A model generated the notes under the pieces. The model made no database searches and had not been told where the DNA came from. It saw only the letters and a program-made list of their open reading frames with translations. The translations under genes were made by a program, and so were the position numbers. A DNA stretch of 64,000 nucleotides from Epiperipatus broadwayi (taxonomy: Eukaryota; Onychophora; Udeonychophora; Euonychophora; Peripatidae), in contig JAQFVV010013287.1 in assembly GCA_028023455.1 (NCBI GenBank), positions 67,001 through 131,000 on the forward strand, in the 5' to 3' direction. Positions 42,240 through 58,833 of this stretch are shown piece by piece; within the stretch, counting starts at the first letter, position 1, and each line of letters begins with the position of its first letter.

Positions 42240-43300
42240 CAATGCATCAAGAAAATATTGATGACATTTTGAAGGTAATTAATAATGATAATACTCAAAT
42301 ATCTTTAGATGATCAAATGAATATACATAAAATAACTGATGAAGAGTATTTTAATATTATTCAGAAGTTTAGATTAGCACTACCCACCATGCTTCTAAAA
42401 TCATTTCTAAAATGTAAAAATAAAATAAAACTTTAATATTAACCATAATAGGCATAAACCTATTAATTATAAAATTCCCAACTAATGAATGATATACTTT
42501 CTTATTAAAAAATTGAAAATATGGATATAAGATTCTAGATCATACCAACAACAGATTCATAATATTAGTATTTATAATGAAACACAAAAATATATCTCAA
42601 AAATACATCAAATTTTAAAGAATAAAATTACTAGTTATGTAGATATTGAAAGAAATATTACTATAATAGGTCAAATAAAAATTTGTCATATTAATTATAT
42701 TGCAAAAAAAAAAAAACAACTTACAATATCTACTAAATAATTATGGCAAAGTTCCAAACTCTAAATATCACTTGTAGAAAAGAGATTCATTTCCTGTATT
42801 AACACACACTGCTACATTTAACATTATTCTTAAAAAGAAAGTGCAAGTCACTGTCATTCCTACATTACTTCAACTGACACCTCTCCACTAATTATTACTT
42901 TCAATGCTGTACCTCCACAATGTTTCTACTAAAATATTAAAGACCACATCATTAAATACTGTCCAGAAAGATTTTGGAAACAATATTGTTTCAAAAATAC
43001 TAAAACAGACTAGTGTGCAAAAGAAATAATTTTAATTATTATAAACATCTCAATTCCCCATTATAATCAAAATTTTTCTGATGACATTGGTGTTACTTCA
43101 TTTATAACTGATACTAAAAATAGCTAACATGACATTAAGTAAAAAGGAAGCAGCATTCAAAAACAATTCAAATTATATATACACCAAACCAATAAACATA
43201 ATCAAATAAAGCAAAATATTTCAAATAACATAGAAATGGAATGCATAAAAGCCATACAATTATCAGCTCAATCATCATTATAGTATGGTGAAAAAAATTT
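42240..43300 (+). pseudogene. decayed gag-like / ORF1 remnant with CCHC zinc knuckle
   Basis: A 64-codon frame (42242-42436) starts MHQENIDDILKVINN. Further on, 42921-42962 translates as C-x2-stop-x4-H-x4-C, i.e. CFY-stop-NIKDHIIKYC followed by PERFWKQYC: the spacing of a retroelement CCHC zinc knuckle whose second cysteine codon is now TAA. No RT is seen nearby. It could come from an LTR element or a LINE ORF1. The family is not identified. Confidence 0.4.
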
Positions 43301-44890
43301 ATAGTGTTAAAACAAAAAAAAAAATTGAAAACAAAAGAAAAAAAATAAGATATCTAGTATGGATAATAAAAATATATCATCAATCTTTCTGCTAAAACAA
43401 AACCATTCACATAATATTAGTACACATAGGACTAGATATAGTTTTAATTTATCAACTTTTATATCCTCTGACAATTAATTTTATTTAAAGATTTATGACA
43501 AAAAAGCTCATAAAGTTTAAAAAAAATATCTACTGACAAAATGCATAATGCCTTATATCTGGATAACTCTAGATTCAATCTGATTACAGTGTAGATTATT
43601 GTGCATGCTTATATATTGATTATTATCAATTATTTAAATTATTTAGTGTCCTATAATATAGTAAATGAATCGGAAGTCATTAACAATTCTCAGTCATTAT
43701 TTTTATATTCCAATAATCAAACAATTAAAATTTTTAAACTTTGGTATCATGAGCCAAAATATTTAAATTTCCTGATTAAAATCAACCTAAATGATGCCTT
43801 CCTATAAAAAACTTTATATTTAATAAATTAATAAATACTAATATTTATGGAATTTTTTTTTATATGATAGAGGAGTAGAAAGTGTAAATCCTTTTCTAGC
43901 TCAATGCTCAGCTCTCCTAACCATATCATATTCTTGTAAGCACAATCAGCAAATCACCAACTACTTGACTTTCCATATTGATAAATAGCATAAGAAAAAG
44001 ACTATTTTTAAAAATTGAAAATATTACTTTTTACTTTTTGCTTTATGATTTCTAAGATGTTGTATCTTGAAAGTTATCATCTATCTTTTATAATAAACTA
44101 TAATCTGGGAGGAAACTCTTGTGTCAGCTGACACTTTTGCAGCCACATGGAGCTTAGTATCACTTCTACAGACATTGTATTTCTGAATTTTATCTACAAC
44201 AGTTAAAATATTTCTGTTAATTGCAAATATGGTAAATTATTTATTATTTTTACAAAATGTATTACAATTTATTTTTCAAAAATATAATTATTATGTAATC
44301 TAATCTTCATCAAAAATGCAATCATTGTTATTATAAATAAAAAATTACCTTAAAACTAATGGCAATAGTAGTAGTTGTAGTAGCAGTACTACTAGTAGTA
44401 GTAATTTTGTAAATTATAATTAAATTCAATAAAAAAATTAACAATATTGTAAAAAATTCCCAAATTATTATTATTAAAACAATTTCATTAAAGAAGCAAG
44501 AAATTCACTTTACACAAGATTAATCCACCATAAATTTGATTAAAAATCACCTATTTAATTTTCATTCAATAGAAACAAGATATGTATTTGAAAATTATAG
44601 CATTAAATGATTCAGTATACTAAATTTAAAAAAGAAACAATTTAAAAGCTATCTTTATAAGTATTACATTCAAAAATTTGGATTATATAAATATGATCGA
44701 GGTAAGTTTAAGAAATGAAAAATCAGTAATAGAAAAAATACAAAAAAAAGATTACTATTGAATATAAAACCTAATTTAAATTCTAAAATATGGCAGTGAA
44801 GTGAAATGATTGAAGAAATTAATGTTTTAATACAAATTAAACTAAATACTCCAAAAATAAATATTTTACAAATTATTTTTATAATTACCA
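43301..44890. other. AT-rich non-coding DNA
   Basis: No supported gene. A short GTA-rich patch (GTAGTAGTTGTAGTAGCAG) lies at 44366-44402. The frame 43601-43807 has no recognised family. Confidence 0.35.
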
Positions 44891-44902
44891 CCATCATCAT
44901 CA

Positions 44903-45037
<135 letters not shown>

Positions 45038-45414
45038 CAACAACAACAATAATAGTGCAGCAGTACATTTTAGTTCTGTCATCATACCTTTCCTGCTTCA
45101 AATTTTAAAAGTTTCCTCAATATTAACTTTATTAAAGGTAAATGTTACACCTTATGAAAGATAGCATAAAACTTGATTACATAGCATGCTTTTAAAAAAA
45201 AATTGTATGTATTCACATGGAAAAATTTATTTACATTTATTTTTGACTAACGTAAGAAATAAAACAAAGATTACAACCTTGTTTTAAAAATTGTATAATT
45301 ATAGTTCCACAGCAAATCTTAGTTTTTTTCTGTATAACAGTTGCAAGTTCTCAAACTTCAAGCCAAAAAATGTTTTCAATACCAGTATTATTAAAGTTTG
45401 CCACTTATAATAAC

Positions 45415-45990
45415 TGGTGTTTTTCCATTTTCCCAATTGCAAACTAAGTTGACTGTTTTTTTCCCATTTTTTCAAGGTACAATCCATACTGAACTAGTCT
45501 TTTTCCATTTTTTCAAGATGTAATTAATGCTGACAAGTGTTGTTTTCATTTTCTCCAGATGTAATTCATGCTGACTATTGCTTTTCAATTTTCCCAAGAT
45601 GCAATTTATGCAAGCTAGTATTTTTCATTTTCTCAAGATTTATCATTTTTTCAAAATACAATTTATGCTAAAGGAATTTTTTCATTTCTTTCAGCATTCA
45701 GTGCATACTAACTGGTACTTTTGTATGCTGAAATGATATTTTTCTATGTTCCCAGAATGCAGTTGGTGCTGACTAGTGTTTTTCTATTTTCTCAAGATGC
45801 AATTCATGCTGACAACTGTTTTTCCATTTTCTCAAGATACAATCCTTGCTGAATTAGTATTTTCCCACTTTCCCAGGATGCAATTCATGCATACTAATTA
45901 TTTTTCATTTTCTCAGAATGCAAATCATGTTGAACCAATATTTTTGTGTTTTCCCAAGATGCAATTCATACTGACTAGTAGTTTTCCTTT
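45415..45990. repeat. degenerate minisatellite of about 45 bp
   Basis: About a dozen diverged units follow the pattern TTTTCCATTTTCTCAAGATG, then CAATTCATGCTGACTAGTG. The period is near 45 bp, so it keeps one reading frame. The 79-residue frame 45776-46015 is the translation of its least diverged end, with a 13-15 residue rhythm (PFSQ/HFPR/SFSQ/CFPK). Unit divergence is high, with insertions near 45640 and 45720. Confidence 0.7.
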
Positions 45991-46392
45991 TTTTTTTCAT
46001 ATAGAACTTATTTAATAAATGAAACAATAAGACTTAACTATGAAAACTATAGGACTCTCACCAAATGAGCCCAATTTTATGGGACCATATGTCAATCTAA
46101 CATTAACTTTAAACCTACTTCTATATGTTTTCAATCATAATATCATGTGTTTCCACATATTTTTTTCAATATCACATTTAACAATTCTATGAAAACCTAA
46201 TCTAACAAGTGTACATTGTTATATAATAATTATTTTTCTTTTAATTAATGTATGCCATGTTTTCTTTTCTATCACAATCAATATTGTAAATCTTTATTGT
46301 AAATGTAATATTATGAATCAATTCATATCTAAGATCTCATGTTTCCAAATGTAACTTATGTAACCCTTTTTGCGTCTTAAAAAGTTTACAAT

Positions 46393-46742
46393 TTGAAACA
46401 TCATCATCATCATCATACTACTACTACTACTACTACTGCTACTGCTACTGCTACTGCTACTGCTACTACTACTGCTACTACTACTACTACTACTACTACT
46501 ACTGCTGCTACTACTACTACTACTACTGCTACTGCTGCTGCTGCTACTGCTGCTACTGCTGCTGCTACTGCTGCTGCTACTGCTGCTACTGCTGCTACTC
46601 CTGCTACTGCTGCTACTGCTGCTACTAGTACTACTAGTACTACTACTGCTACTGCTGCTACTGACTGCTACTACTACTACTACCACCACTACTACCACCA
46701 CCACCACTACCACCACTACCACTATCACTATCACTATTACTA

Positions 46743-46796
<54 letters not shown>

Positions 46797-46845
46797 TCAC
46801 TACCACTACTACTACTACTACTACTTCTACTACTACTAATTCTAC
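46393..46845. repeat. mixed triplet array (CAT, ACT, GCT, ACC)
   Basis: About 450 bp keeping strict period 3, with units switching in blocks: CAT at the start, then ACT/GCT mixtures (46420-46670), then ACC/ACT/ATC mixtures. The long frames on both strands (poly-Thr/Ala, poly-Ser, poly-Val) are artefacts of this. The preceding AAGTTTACAATTTGAAACATC resembles 47353-47372, so it may have begun as a retroelement 3' tail. Confidence 0.9.
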
Positions 46846-46859
46846 TACTGGCAATAATA

Positions 46860-50545
<3,686 letters not shown>

Positions 50546-50562
50546 AATTTTATGATGTAAAA

Positions 50563-50801
<239 letters not shown>

Positions 50802-51299
50802 TATAAAGATTAGTTTATAAACAACTGAAAATTGATAAAATATCAAATATAAATTTAAAAGATGTAGAATTAAAATTTATACATTAATAAATAAATAATA
50901 TTGATATAAATGTAATAAATAAAAATATGATAAGTAATAAGAGAAAGTTAATAAATTATTAAAAGAGTATAAGTTTATTAAGTTATATACTAGTGTGGTT
51001 AAAATATAATAATTAGTATATATAAAATAAGTGATATAAATTAGTAAAAATTTACCATGGTTATGTTATATAATTGATGGTATGTACTTAGTTGTGGAAT
51101 TGATTGTTAGTTATGCATTATTTACATTGATTAGTAGATATTCTATGCTTGTATATTCATGTACGCTTATACATATTTTTGCTTTAAAATAAACTTCTGG
51201 TCATTCAAAATTATAAGGTTGATCTTAGAAAAAATAAAATATAGTTTTGATAAAGTGAATAAAGAAACGATAATTTATTTATTGATTTAATTACTTTAG
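50802..51299. other. AT-rich non-coding DNA
   Basis: No gene or RNA recognised. Confidence 0.4.
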
Positions 51300-51755
51300 G
51301 TTCTCTGATAACACATAGAGAAAAAAATAATCATTACTTAGATGTGCTTTCAACTATCCTCATTGTCTTTGTGAACTAATAGTTTGAAATGTTAACCTTC
51401 CCATACAACCATGATATTTATATTTGCAGTGCGCCTATTGATTAAGTCCTGCTTGTATTTATATATTAGCATATCTTCCTTTATTTTCATTTTATTATGA
51501 TCTCTTTCAAATTGCAATATTTTTACATTATTATAATTGAAATTAAAGCCATATATACATGATTTATTATTGTCATAAAAAACTAAAATTGACACAATAT
51601 TGCCTTTATAACTTTGTTTCATATTTTGAATTCTGTTAATAAAATCAAATACTGTTTAGTTCTTTTCCCCAATGCATATCTCAATCCCCCTAAATATCCA
51701 CTACCACACCTAAATATCCGTACATAAATGATGCAATTTTTATTAAAAAGGGTCA
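51300..51755 (-). pseudogene. PLE family B copy: GIY-YIG and 3' UTR, left half of pair
   Basis: 51392-51622 keeps LVFYDNNKSCIYGFNF-type sequence and the FERDHNKMKIKEDMLIYK end. Further in, the minus strand reads CGSGYLGGIEICIGEKN (about 51655-51710), the remains of the GIY-YIG tip. The 3' UTR hammerhead (51338-51378) has core TTCACAA and is damaged. It meets a short plus copy at about 51755. No (TA)n tract is visible at its outer ends, unlike most other pairs. Confidence 0.65.
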
Positions 51756-51850
51756 AAATACAAAACAAAATTGTAAAGTTAATAATAATGTATCAGCTTC
51801 TATTTTTTACACCAATAATAAATCCTGTATTTATAGATTTAACTTTTATC
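51756..51850 (+). repeat. short PLE family B fragment, right half of pair
   Basis: About 95 bp matching 13630-13725 (ACAAAACAAAATTGTAAAG, then ATAATAAATCCTG), in opposite orientation to the neighbouring copy. Confidence 0.6.
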
Positions 51851-52078
51851 TTACTAATCTGAGAATGGTAGTGAGCTGGATCATGTGATGAGTGCTGGTT
51901 CAGCACAAAATATGTATACAGAATATCAGTTAACTTTTACCTATATATGTGGTCCAGTGCATCAGATGTATAAAATAAATTAGATAAATATAGGGAGCTT
52001 GAAAGTTTGAGGTCAAGTCCCTTATAATTACATTAAATTTGGAATATATATATATATATGCAAATATTAAACTAGGAT

Positions 52079-52110
<32 letters not shown>

Positions 52111-52111
52111 C

Positions 52112-52155
<44 letters not shown>

Positions 52156-54375
52156 CGTGTGTGTGTGGGTCTGTGTGTGTGTGTCCTAGTGATAGAATGA
52201 GTATTACTCCAGTAATTAAATATATATTGAGCTATTCTAATTTAATGTTTTAATTATATTTTTATGATTAATTATTAAAACAAAGAATTAAAAGTGAGTT
52301 TTAATCTCCATCATCATGTAATGGACTTTTAATTTAATTATTACTAATTCCATTTTTCCTCTGATTAATATATTCATTTCACCCTGTATTACTATCACAA
52401 TGTATTATAAACATCAAAAGATTAAAGAATAGATGGTTTCATTTTATTCTTGATTTTTTGACAGTAAAATAGTATTTGTTATTTGTCTAAAGCAAGAGTG
52501 GTTTACTCCTTTAATTAAATATAAATTAGACTATTACATGTTTATTAAAAGTGAGATATAATCTTTATTATTGTATAACTGTCTGTTAATTTAATTATTG
52601 TAAATGCCATGTTTTTATTGATTGAAATTGTACTTTCAGTTTGTATTGCCATTAATTAATAAAAAAAATGTTAATAAAAGTAAACTTATAAATATCAAAA
52701 ATTTAAAAAACAGACGATTTGGACCAATACTAATATGCTTGATCATTTGTAATTAAATTGTGAATTGTGGTATAGCTTAATGTTTGAACTGTTTACCTAA
52801 GAACTTGAAGTACGTAACAGAAGCAAAGTGTGATCACATAGACTTTGAAATTGATGCAGTTTAAATACTTTAAAATTAGAAAAAAAACATAGTCTTAAGT
52901 ATATTATTACATTTTTATATGACCCATATCAAGAATAACTGTAATGAAAATTTTAATATTTTTTTGCTCATATTATTTAACTAAGTATAAAATATGATAT
53001 TTGATTTTTAATTATACTTTTAGAATAAAGGTGAATCAAAACACAACATATATATATATATATATATACCCATTTTTATCTGTCAATTTATTTATTATTA
53101 ACCACGTTATCATTATTTTTAATTTTATTTCACAATAATTTTAAATTATATTTGCATATTATATATATATATATATAAGTGTGTGTGTGTGTTGAAATAT
53201 TCTGTAGACATGCAGTTAATTAAACAATACAATAACTAAATCAAAGCTTATCAAAAAATTCCGAAATATTTTACATGATGTACTATATAATTGGGAGGAA
53301 ACTTGGAACCAAACAAGACATCGTGACTCAATTCCCAGTTGAGGGCAAGTTGAAATGTTAGAGTTTTTAAATTAAAGTTTTACATGAACATATATATATA
53401 TATATATATGAAAAAAGATAACAAGAAGTGTTTAATAAATATTCAATCGAAACCAAATTAAAATAAACAACTTTGTTTACTATAGTTATTAATAGTTATT
53501 TATTTTAATTGTGTTTTGATTGATTATTTATTTATGCATTTGTGACAACTTGTGAACCCATAAATTACATTGGATATTTGACAATTAAAGTAATATAATA
53601 AGAAATGTTTTAAAAGATTTTAAATAATTAAATAAATGTTTAATTAATTCCAGTCATAATATATTTTCTTGTAATTATATTATGTATTTAAAAACATCGA
53701 TTTATAATATATTTATTTGAGAAATAATTACAAGTACAATAATAAAAGTAACATTAAATTTGGATAATATTTATTAAGATATTTATATGTAAAATATAAA
53801 GTTAATGTTCTAAAGTTCATTAGCTGGGATTTATTTATGTTGTTAAGTAAAATGTATTTATGTTAAGTAAAAAAAATGATTTCAATATTAAAAAAAATAT
53901 GAATTTCATTATTTTCATTGAAGTGTTAATAGATCACCTATTTTATTGGAATATTACTATAGTATAATTTTATTACGAATATTTTCATAGATAACTTAGT
54001 ATATGTCTATTTATAACTTATATAAATAAATATAGTTATTCTATTATCTAACTATATCAGTGGTTTTTTTAAGATTTTTTAATATTTCCTTGATTACACT
54101 TGCTCTGAGTTTGAATCATGATGTATGAATTATATCCATGTGTATGGGATTTTGTTACATTATCATATATTGGTTAGTACATTGTTCTTGGTTTGCTCAG
54201 TAAAATAAAAAAAATTCAATTAATGGTGATAATTAAAAATTTTGAATAGTATTACATTTTAATAATCCAGGAATAACAAACGTGAAGTATATCAGGTAAA
54301 TTTGCCTACAAACCTCATATTAAATTATTAAAAACTTTATAAAATTTTAATTCCAACATATGTCAGAATTATTTT

Positions 54376-54455
<80 letters not shown>

Positions 54456-54720
54456 CACAATAAAATAATTTGTTAAATATTAAGATACGTAAATATTTTG
54501 TATTTTTAAAATCAATATATTTGAATCTCATGATATTAAAAAGTTGTTTCTTTATATTGATTTCTTATACAAAGATGAAAAAGGAGTTTTCTAAAACTTT
54601 TATTTTACATTAATACTTTTCTAGCAATACTTTACTCAAATAAAGTTAAGACTAAATTTAAATAAAAGAAGTTAATTTATTATATATATATAAAATTTAA
54701 AATAAACAATCTAAAACAAA

Positions 54721-54786
<66 letters not shown>

Positions 54787-55100
54787 CCAGAACTTCATTG
54801 TATTATTAGAACCTTATCACAACGTTTCTCTCTATAAAATCACATGTCCTCTACAGCAACTCTGCCCAATATACTTTATTTAAATTACTCTACAATAAAT
54901 ATAATTAGTAATATATATATATATATATATATAATAAACTTATTACAATCCTTATTTTTTATACATATTTACAACATAAAATAAAAAATAATATTTTATT
55001 ATAATTAGATTTAGTTATCTATTTCAATTTTGTGCAAATTATTTTAAATTTTATATAAAAAAGTAAAAAAATTATCTAGTATCCAAAAGTAAGAATTAAA
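51851..55100. other. AT-rich non-coding DNA with several microsatellites
   Basis: Contains (TA)n(GT)n at 52088-52184, TA runs at 53049-53068, 53160-53176, 53391-53409, 54379-54450, 54724-54784 and 54911-54932, and no gene. The stretch 51885-51911 shares a small hairpin with 19599-19629. Confidence 0.45.
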
Positions 55101-55149
55101 AATTCCTTTATCGTGGACCATGTTGCCATTTATTGATAGTCTTTTATTT

Positions 55150-55620
55150 AACTACATATAACAGTATATTATATTCAAATAAATAAATACCATGATTGGA
55201 AGAGAAAAAAAATTAATATTAAATGAACCATTGCTAAACTTTGTGAAGCATCTAAAATTGAAAAGAGACAATTGATTTAAACAGTGGACATAAAATATTT
55301 TATCACAATGGCAGAAATGGAATGAGAATTTATTGTAAACCAATTGTTGAAAAACATCATTATTGAGATATATTAGACATATTGTAAATATTGTTTATGA
55401 AAATTAATATAAGATACCAAATATATAAAATTTAAGCTTATGGCCCAACATGTTCTTTTTGTGAACAAGAAGCAGAATATTTTTATATGGATGTACAAAA
55501 TCGAAATTTTATGAACCAAACAATTTAATCCTAAAATCGGTAAACGATTTATGGATGAAAACATTATGGATAAAGTTGGTTACCTGAAAAAATGTGAGAG
55601 AAAATAACATGTATATAGTT
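55150..55620 (+). pseudogene. possible LINE C-terminal remnant
   Basis: The plus strand at about 55410-55500 reads KINIRYQIYKI, stop, AYGPTCSFCEQEAEYFYMDV. The CxxC followed by acidic residues resembles the C-terminal CxxC...H...C knob of many LINE proteins. It may belong with the RTE-like RT downstream, but the order would be unusual. Weak evidence. Confidence 0.2.
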
Positions 55621-55789
55621 TACCAAAAAAGTAAAACTAACTTTATATTGAGAATTCTTTCAATCAGATAATTGTTAAACAGAAATTGAAATGCAATCGT
55701 CTAAATGCAGTTAGTTCAACATTGTCTAAATGAAAATACTTCAAAATTTGGTTATATTTTGATTAATAGAAGAAGGCATTTAATGATTA

Positions 55790-57840
55790 TGATATTTTTA
55801 ATAAATTAAATATAAAAAATGCTAATAAATTAGTTAGTTATAAAATACATATTAATGCAAAATTAGTAAGATTAAAACTATTAATAGTGACAACATTAAA
55901 AGTTGATATCCCTAACCTTCAAAAATACTCCAATGAATTTAAATTAGACATGGCAGATAGTTTGAAATATTAACAGATATTAAAAAAAACATTCAGACTC
56001 GACTAAAGTCAATAGCAAGATAACTGATTTTAAATAAAACTACAAGAAGGATAGATGATTAAAATGGTGCAATTTTAAGTATGTAAAGAAATGAAGGAAA
56101 ATTAACTTTTTTAAAAAAAATAATCATCTATTACAAGTAGGTGAATATCTAGTTTTTCTCACCAAAAACATTGTATGAAAGCCAGTTAATAATGATATAA
56201 GAAAATATAATTGTAAATTGGCAAAAAAAAATTATAGAAGCAAATAGGATTCAAAAGTGTAAAATAATCATCATAGTATTGGAAATATTGTTGCTACAGC
56301 AGTAAAAAATGAAATTACTGCTAATAGTAAAGACAAAAGTAGTAAATATTTAAAAGAGTTGTATAAATAATGATATACTAGTAAAGAACAATATAAAAGA
56401 TCCCATAGAATTTCCAAGTATTTTAAATTAAGAGGTAATATATATAACTGAATATATGAAGAATGAGAAATCTCACTGTAATGATGGATTGAAGTATTAT
56501 GAACATTTTAAAACAAGCAAATGAAAAAATTGAAAAAGAATATTGATGAAGATGGTTGTCATATATTTAAATGATAATGATACCCTTAATGATTTAAAAA
56601 ATGCAGTAGTAAGACTGTTATTTCAGAAAGTGACAAAAATATATTGAAAAGATTAGGCTTATCATTCATTTAACAGTTCTCTATAAAATGATTACAAAGA
56701 TAAATATATTTTTTAATAAGCTTTGGATTCTTAAGAACCAAAAGACCAAACTGGCTTTAAAAATGTTTCTAGAACTGTGGATGACATCCAAATATTAGAG
56801 GAGTTACATAAATTACTATTAATATTTATTAAGGCTGTAGCCTCAAGCACATATGTATAAAATGTGATAGTAGTGACCTCTACAGGTCTTAAACCACAAG
56901 CTTACTCTTTGGAAGAAAAGAGGGGAACTCTTCTTTACTTCAATCTACTTTCCATTTAAATAGGTGAAGCTGAAGCAGTTCGATCTGAGAATGTGAATCT
57001 ATTCAATACTTCACGAATTAAGTCCACATTTCTTATTACACATCAATACTCATGAAATCTTTTCGATTTACAATGAGTCAATGGAAATATTTTATAGTTA
57101 GAAATCTATTACAATAATTTAAAGTTGTAATTATAAATTTATTTAAACGCACATTGTTTATGTAAGTAATATTTATTAAGGCTGTAGTATCAAGCACATG
57201 CATATAAAATGCAATAGTAGGGACCTCTACAGGTCTTAAACCACAAGCTTACTCTTTGGAAGAAAAGAGGTGATTTGTAGATTATAAAAAATGTATTTGC
57301 TTATGTAAACGTTTCAGTAATGATTGAAGATTTAGACATGAACATGTAGAATCAAAATATTTATCAAAATGAGGTAGCAGTGAACATTAAGATTTTGTAA
57401 GGTACACAACATGGTGATTCCATATCTAGAAATGACTGAAAGCAGTTTACTTGTAAAATTATTTTGTGGATTGAAATGAAAACATATGAGAATAAAAGCA
57501 AATGTGGAATATTTTATTTATATGATTTTGCAAATGATGTGTTTGCTTTTTTTAAAAAAAAATAATGCTACTGAGCTTCAGTTAATGTTGCAAGACTTAT
57601 CAAATGAAAGATCAACAATAGAGTTAAAGGAAAATTCTAAAAAAGATTAAAATAATGTTTAAGGAATTTATTCCATAGAATAGAGATCATAATCAGGACT
57701 TAGAAGTTATCAACTACAAATACTTTGATCAGATTAATTAATACAACACAAACTATACATAGAGTTAAATGCCTTAGATGGGTTTTAATAAAAGTAGCTT
57801 CGTATTAAAATAAAATAGGTCAACTAATGAAAAGGGGCTT
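55790..57840 (+). pseudogene. RTE-like LINE reverse transcriptase, decayed and interrupted
   Basis: Plus-strand pieces are QTGFKNVSRTVDDIQILEELHKLL (56735-56815; RT motif 2, usually EQAGFRKGRSTVD), then after an unrelated insert FVDYKKC (57270-57290; normally the F-D-YxKAFD motif 3), VRQGDSIS (about 57396-57425; RTE clades have VRQGD-SP) and YLYDFANDVFAF (57515-57550; LRFADD with the second D replaced by N). NATELQLMLQDL (about 57565-57600) is the thumb start. Upstream text from 55790 resembles the pre-RT linker. Many stops. Catalytic D pair damaged. Confidence 0.6.
56820..57266. mobile_element. nested repeat family E insertion inside the RTE remnant
   Basis: Two unit starts at 56820 and 57167, 347 bp apart, match family E (28421, 28769) in sequence and period; the second unit is truncated. 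The RTE reading is interrupted exactly between EELHKLL and FVDYKK, so the repeat inserted after the RTE element. Here it is a plain tandem, without the mirrored half. Confidence 0.75.
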
Positions 57841-58284
57841 ATAATATATGTGTTTTGTCATTTCTTATTTTTTTGTTTTTTCACCTATTACATCTTTTCC
57901 TAAATCTTGGATATTTAACACAAGATCAATATATATATATTTCAGAGTATTTAATTAAGTATGAAGAAATGAATATTAAGAATAACAAGATATACTGAAG
58001 TGGAGTTTGTCTGCATATACATCTAAAAGAGAGGATAATAAATGGATAATTGAACTTTTATATTGGGGGGGGTCAAAGATTTGTAAAGGACATAGAAAGT
58101 ACTAATATGTGAGATGGTTAGATATGGACAGCCTTAAATAGTGAAGATGTAATTATAAAATTAAATTTATTATTTGTTTTGTGAAAAAAATATTTTAATA
58201 AAATTATTTCATAGATCTCAGGAAGTTTGATAAATAGTCAAAATGGTTATATGGTAGTTAAATAATGTATAGAATACAGTTTAT

Positions 58285-58505
58285 TGCAGAAATATATATT
58301 AGATAGTAATAACAATAAAAATAATAAATATAATACGATCTTTCAATCAACAGAAGTACTTTTGATTAATTTCTTAAACCTCCTCAACTGCATTAAATTA
58401 AAAAAAACAGAAAGTACAAAACAAACCTAAAATGTGGATTTAAAGATTGTATATAATGGTTAATTACCATTATATTTATTATTTGTATTGTTATTACAAT
58501 TGTTT
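58285..58505. mobile_element. short mirrored PLE 3' ends (relative of the 26206 copy)
   Basis: 58285-58455 is a minus-strand 3' UTR with a hammerhead-like segment (58335-58385: core TTGAGGA, palindromic stem III AGTACT, stem I GCAG/CTGT, GAA replaced by AAA). 58456-58505 is its own 3' tail reversed (ATTACCATTATATTTATTATTT), also found at 26206-26245. A CA/TA tract follows. Confidence 0.6.
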
Positions 58506-58516
58506 TTAATTAACAT

Positions 58517-58517
<1 letters not shown>

Positions 58518-58548
<31 letters not shown>

Positions 58549-58576
58549 GTGTATATATATATATATATGTGTATAC

Positions 58577-58611
<35 letters not shown>
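58518..58611. repeat. compound (CA)n/(TA)n/(TG)n palindromic microsatellite
   Basis: CA repeats, then TA with GTGTATA interruptions, then TG repeats: as a whole a rough palindrome lying between two mirrored PLE insertions. Confidence 0.9.
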
Positions 58612-58612
<1 letters not shown>

Positions 58613-58678
58613 AAATTTATAAATAAATATTAGAAAATACAGCATTTAAAAGTTTATAAAAATATATCTATAACTGTA
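58612..58678 (-). repeat. PLE family B 3' tip, left half of pair
   Basis: 67 bp identical in style to the reverse of 13915-13985 (AAATATTAGAAAATACAGC, then AAAAGTTTATAAAAATATATC). The expected next segment (hammerhead) is absent and replaced by low-complexity sequence. Confidence 0.65.
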
Positions 58679-58761
58679 ACATAGATATTTCCCCCCCTGC
58701 CCCACTCATTTCTCACCCTTTTTTAAAAAAATTTTAAATTTTAAATTTTTTTAAAATGCCC

Positions 58762-58830
<69 letters not shown>
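58679..58830. other. low-complexity patch with C-run and A63, possible assembly noise
   Basis: A run of C's and CCCCACTC text, alternating T/A blocks (TTTTAAAAAAATTTTAAATT), then 63 consecutive A's (58766-58828). It sits precisely at the centre of a head-to-head PLE pair, where a hairpin would form. A somewhat similar GGGTGGGTGGGG/AAAATTTT patch occurs at 61696-61815. Confidence 0.5.

Positions 58831-58831
<1 letters not shown>

Positions 58832-58833
<2 letters not shown>

Noticed and set aside
58460-58645. 61-residue Thr-His/Tyr-Ile frame
   Set aside because: Translation of the compound CA/TA/TG microsatellite.
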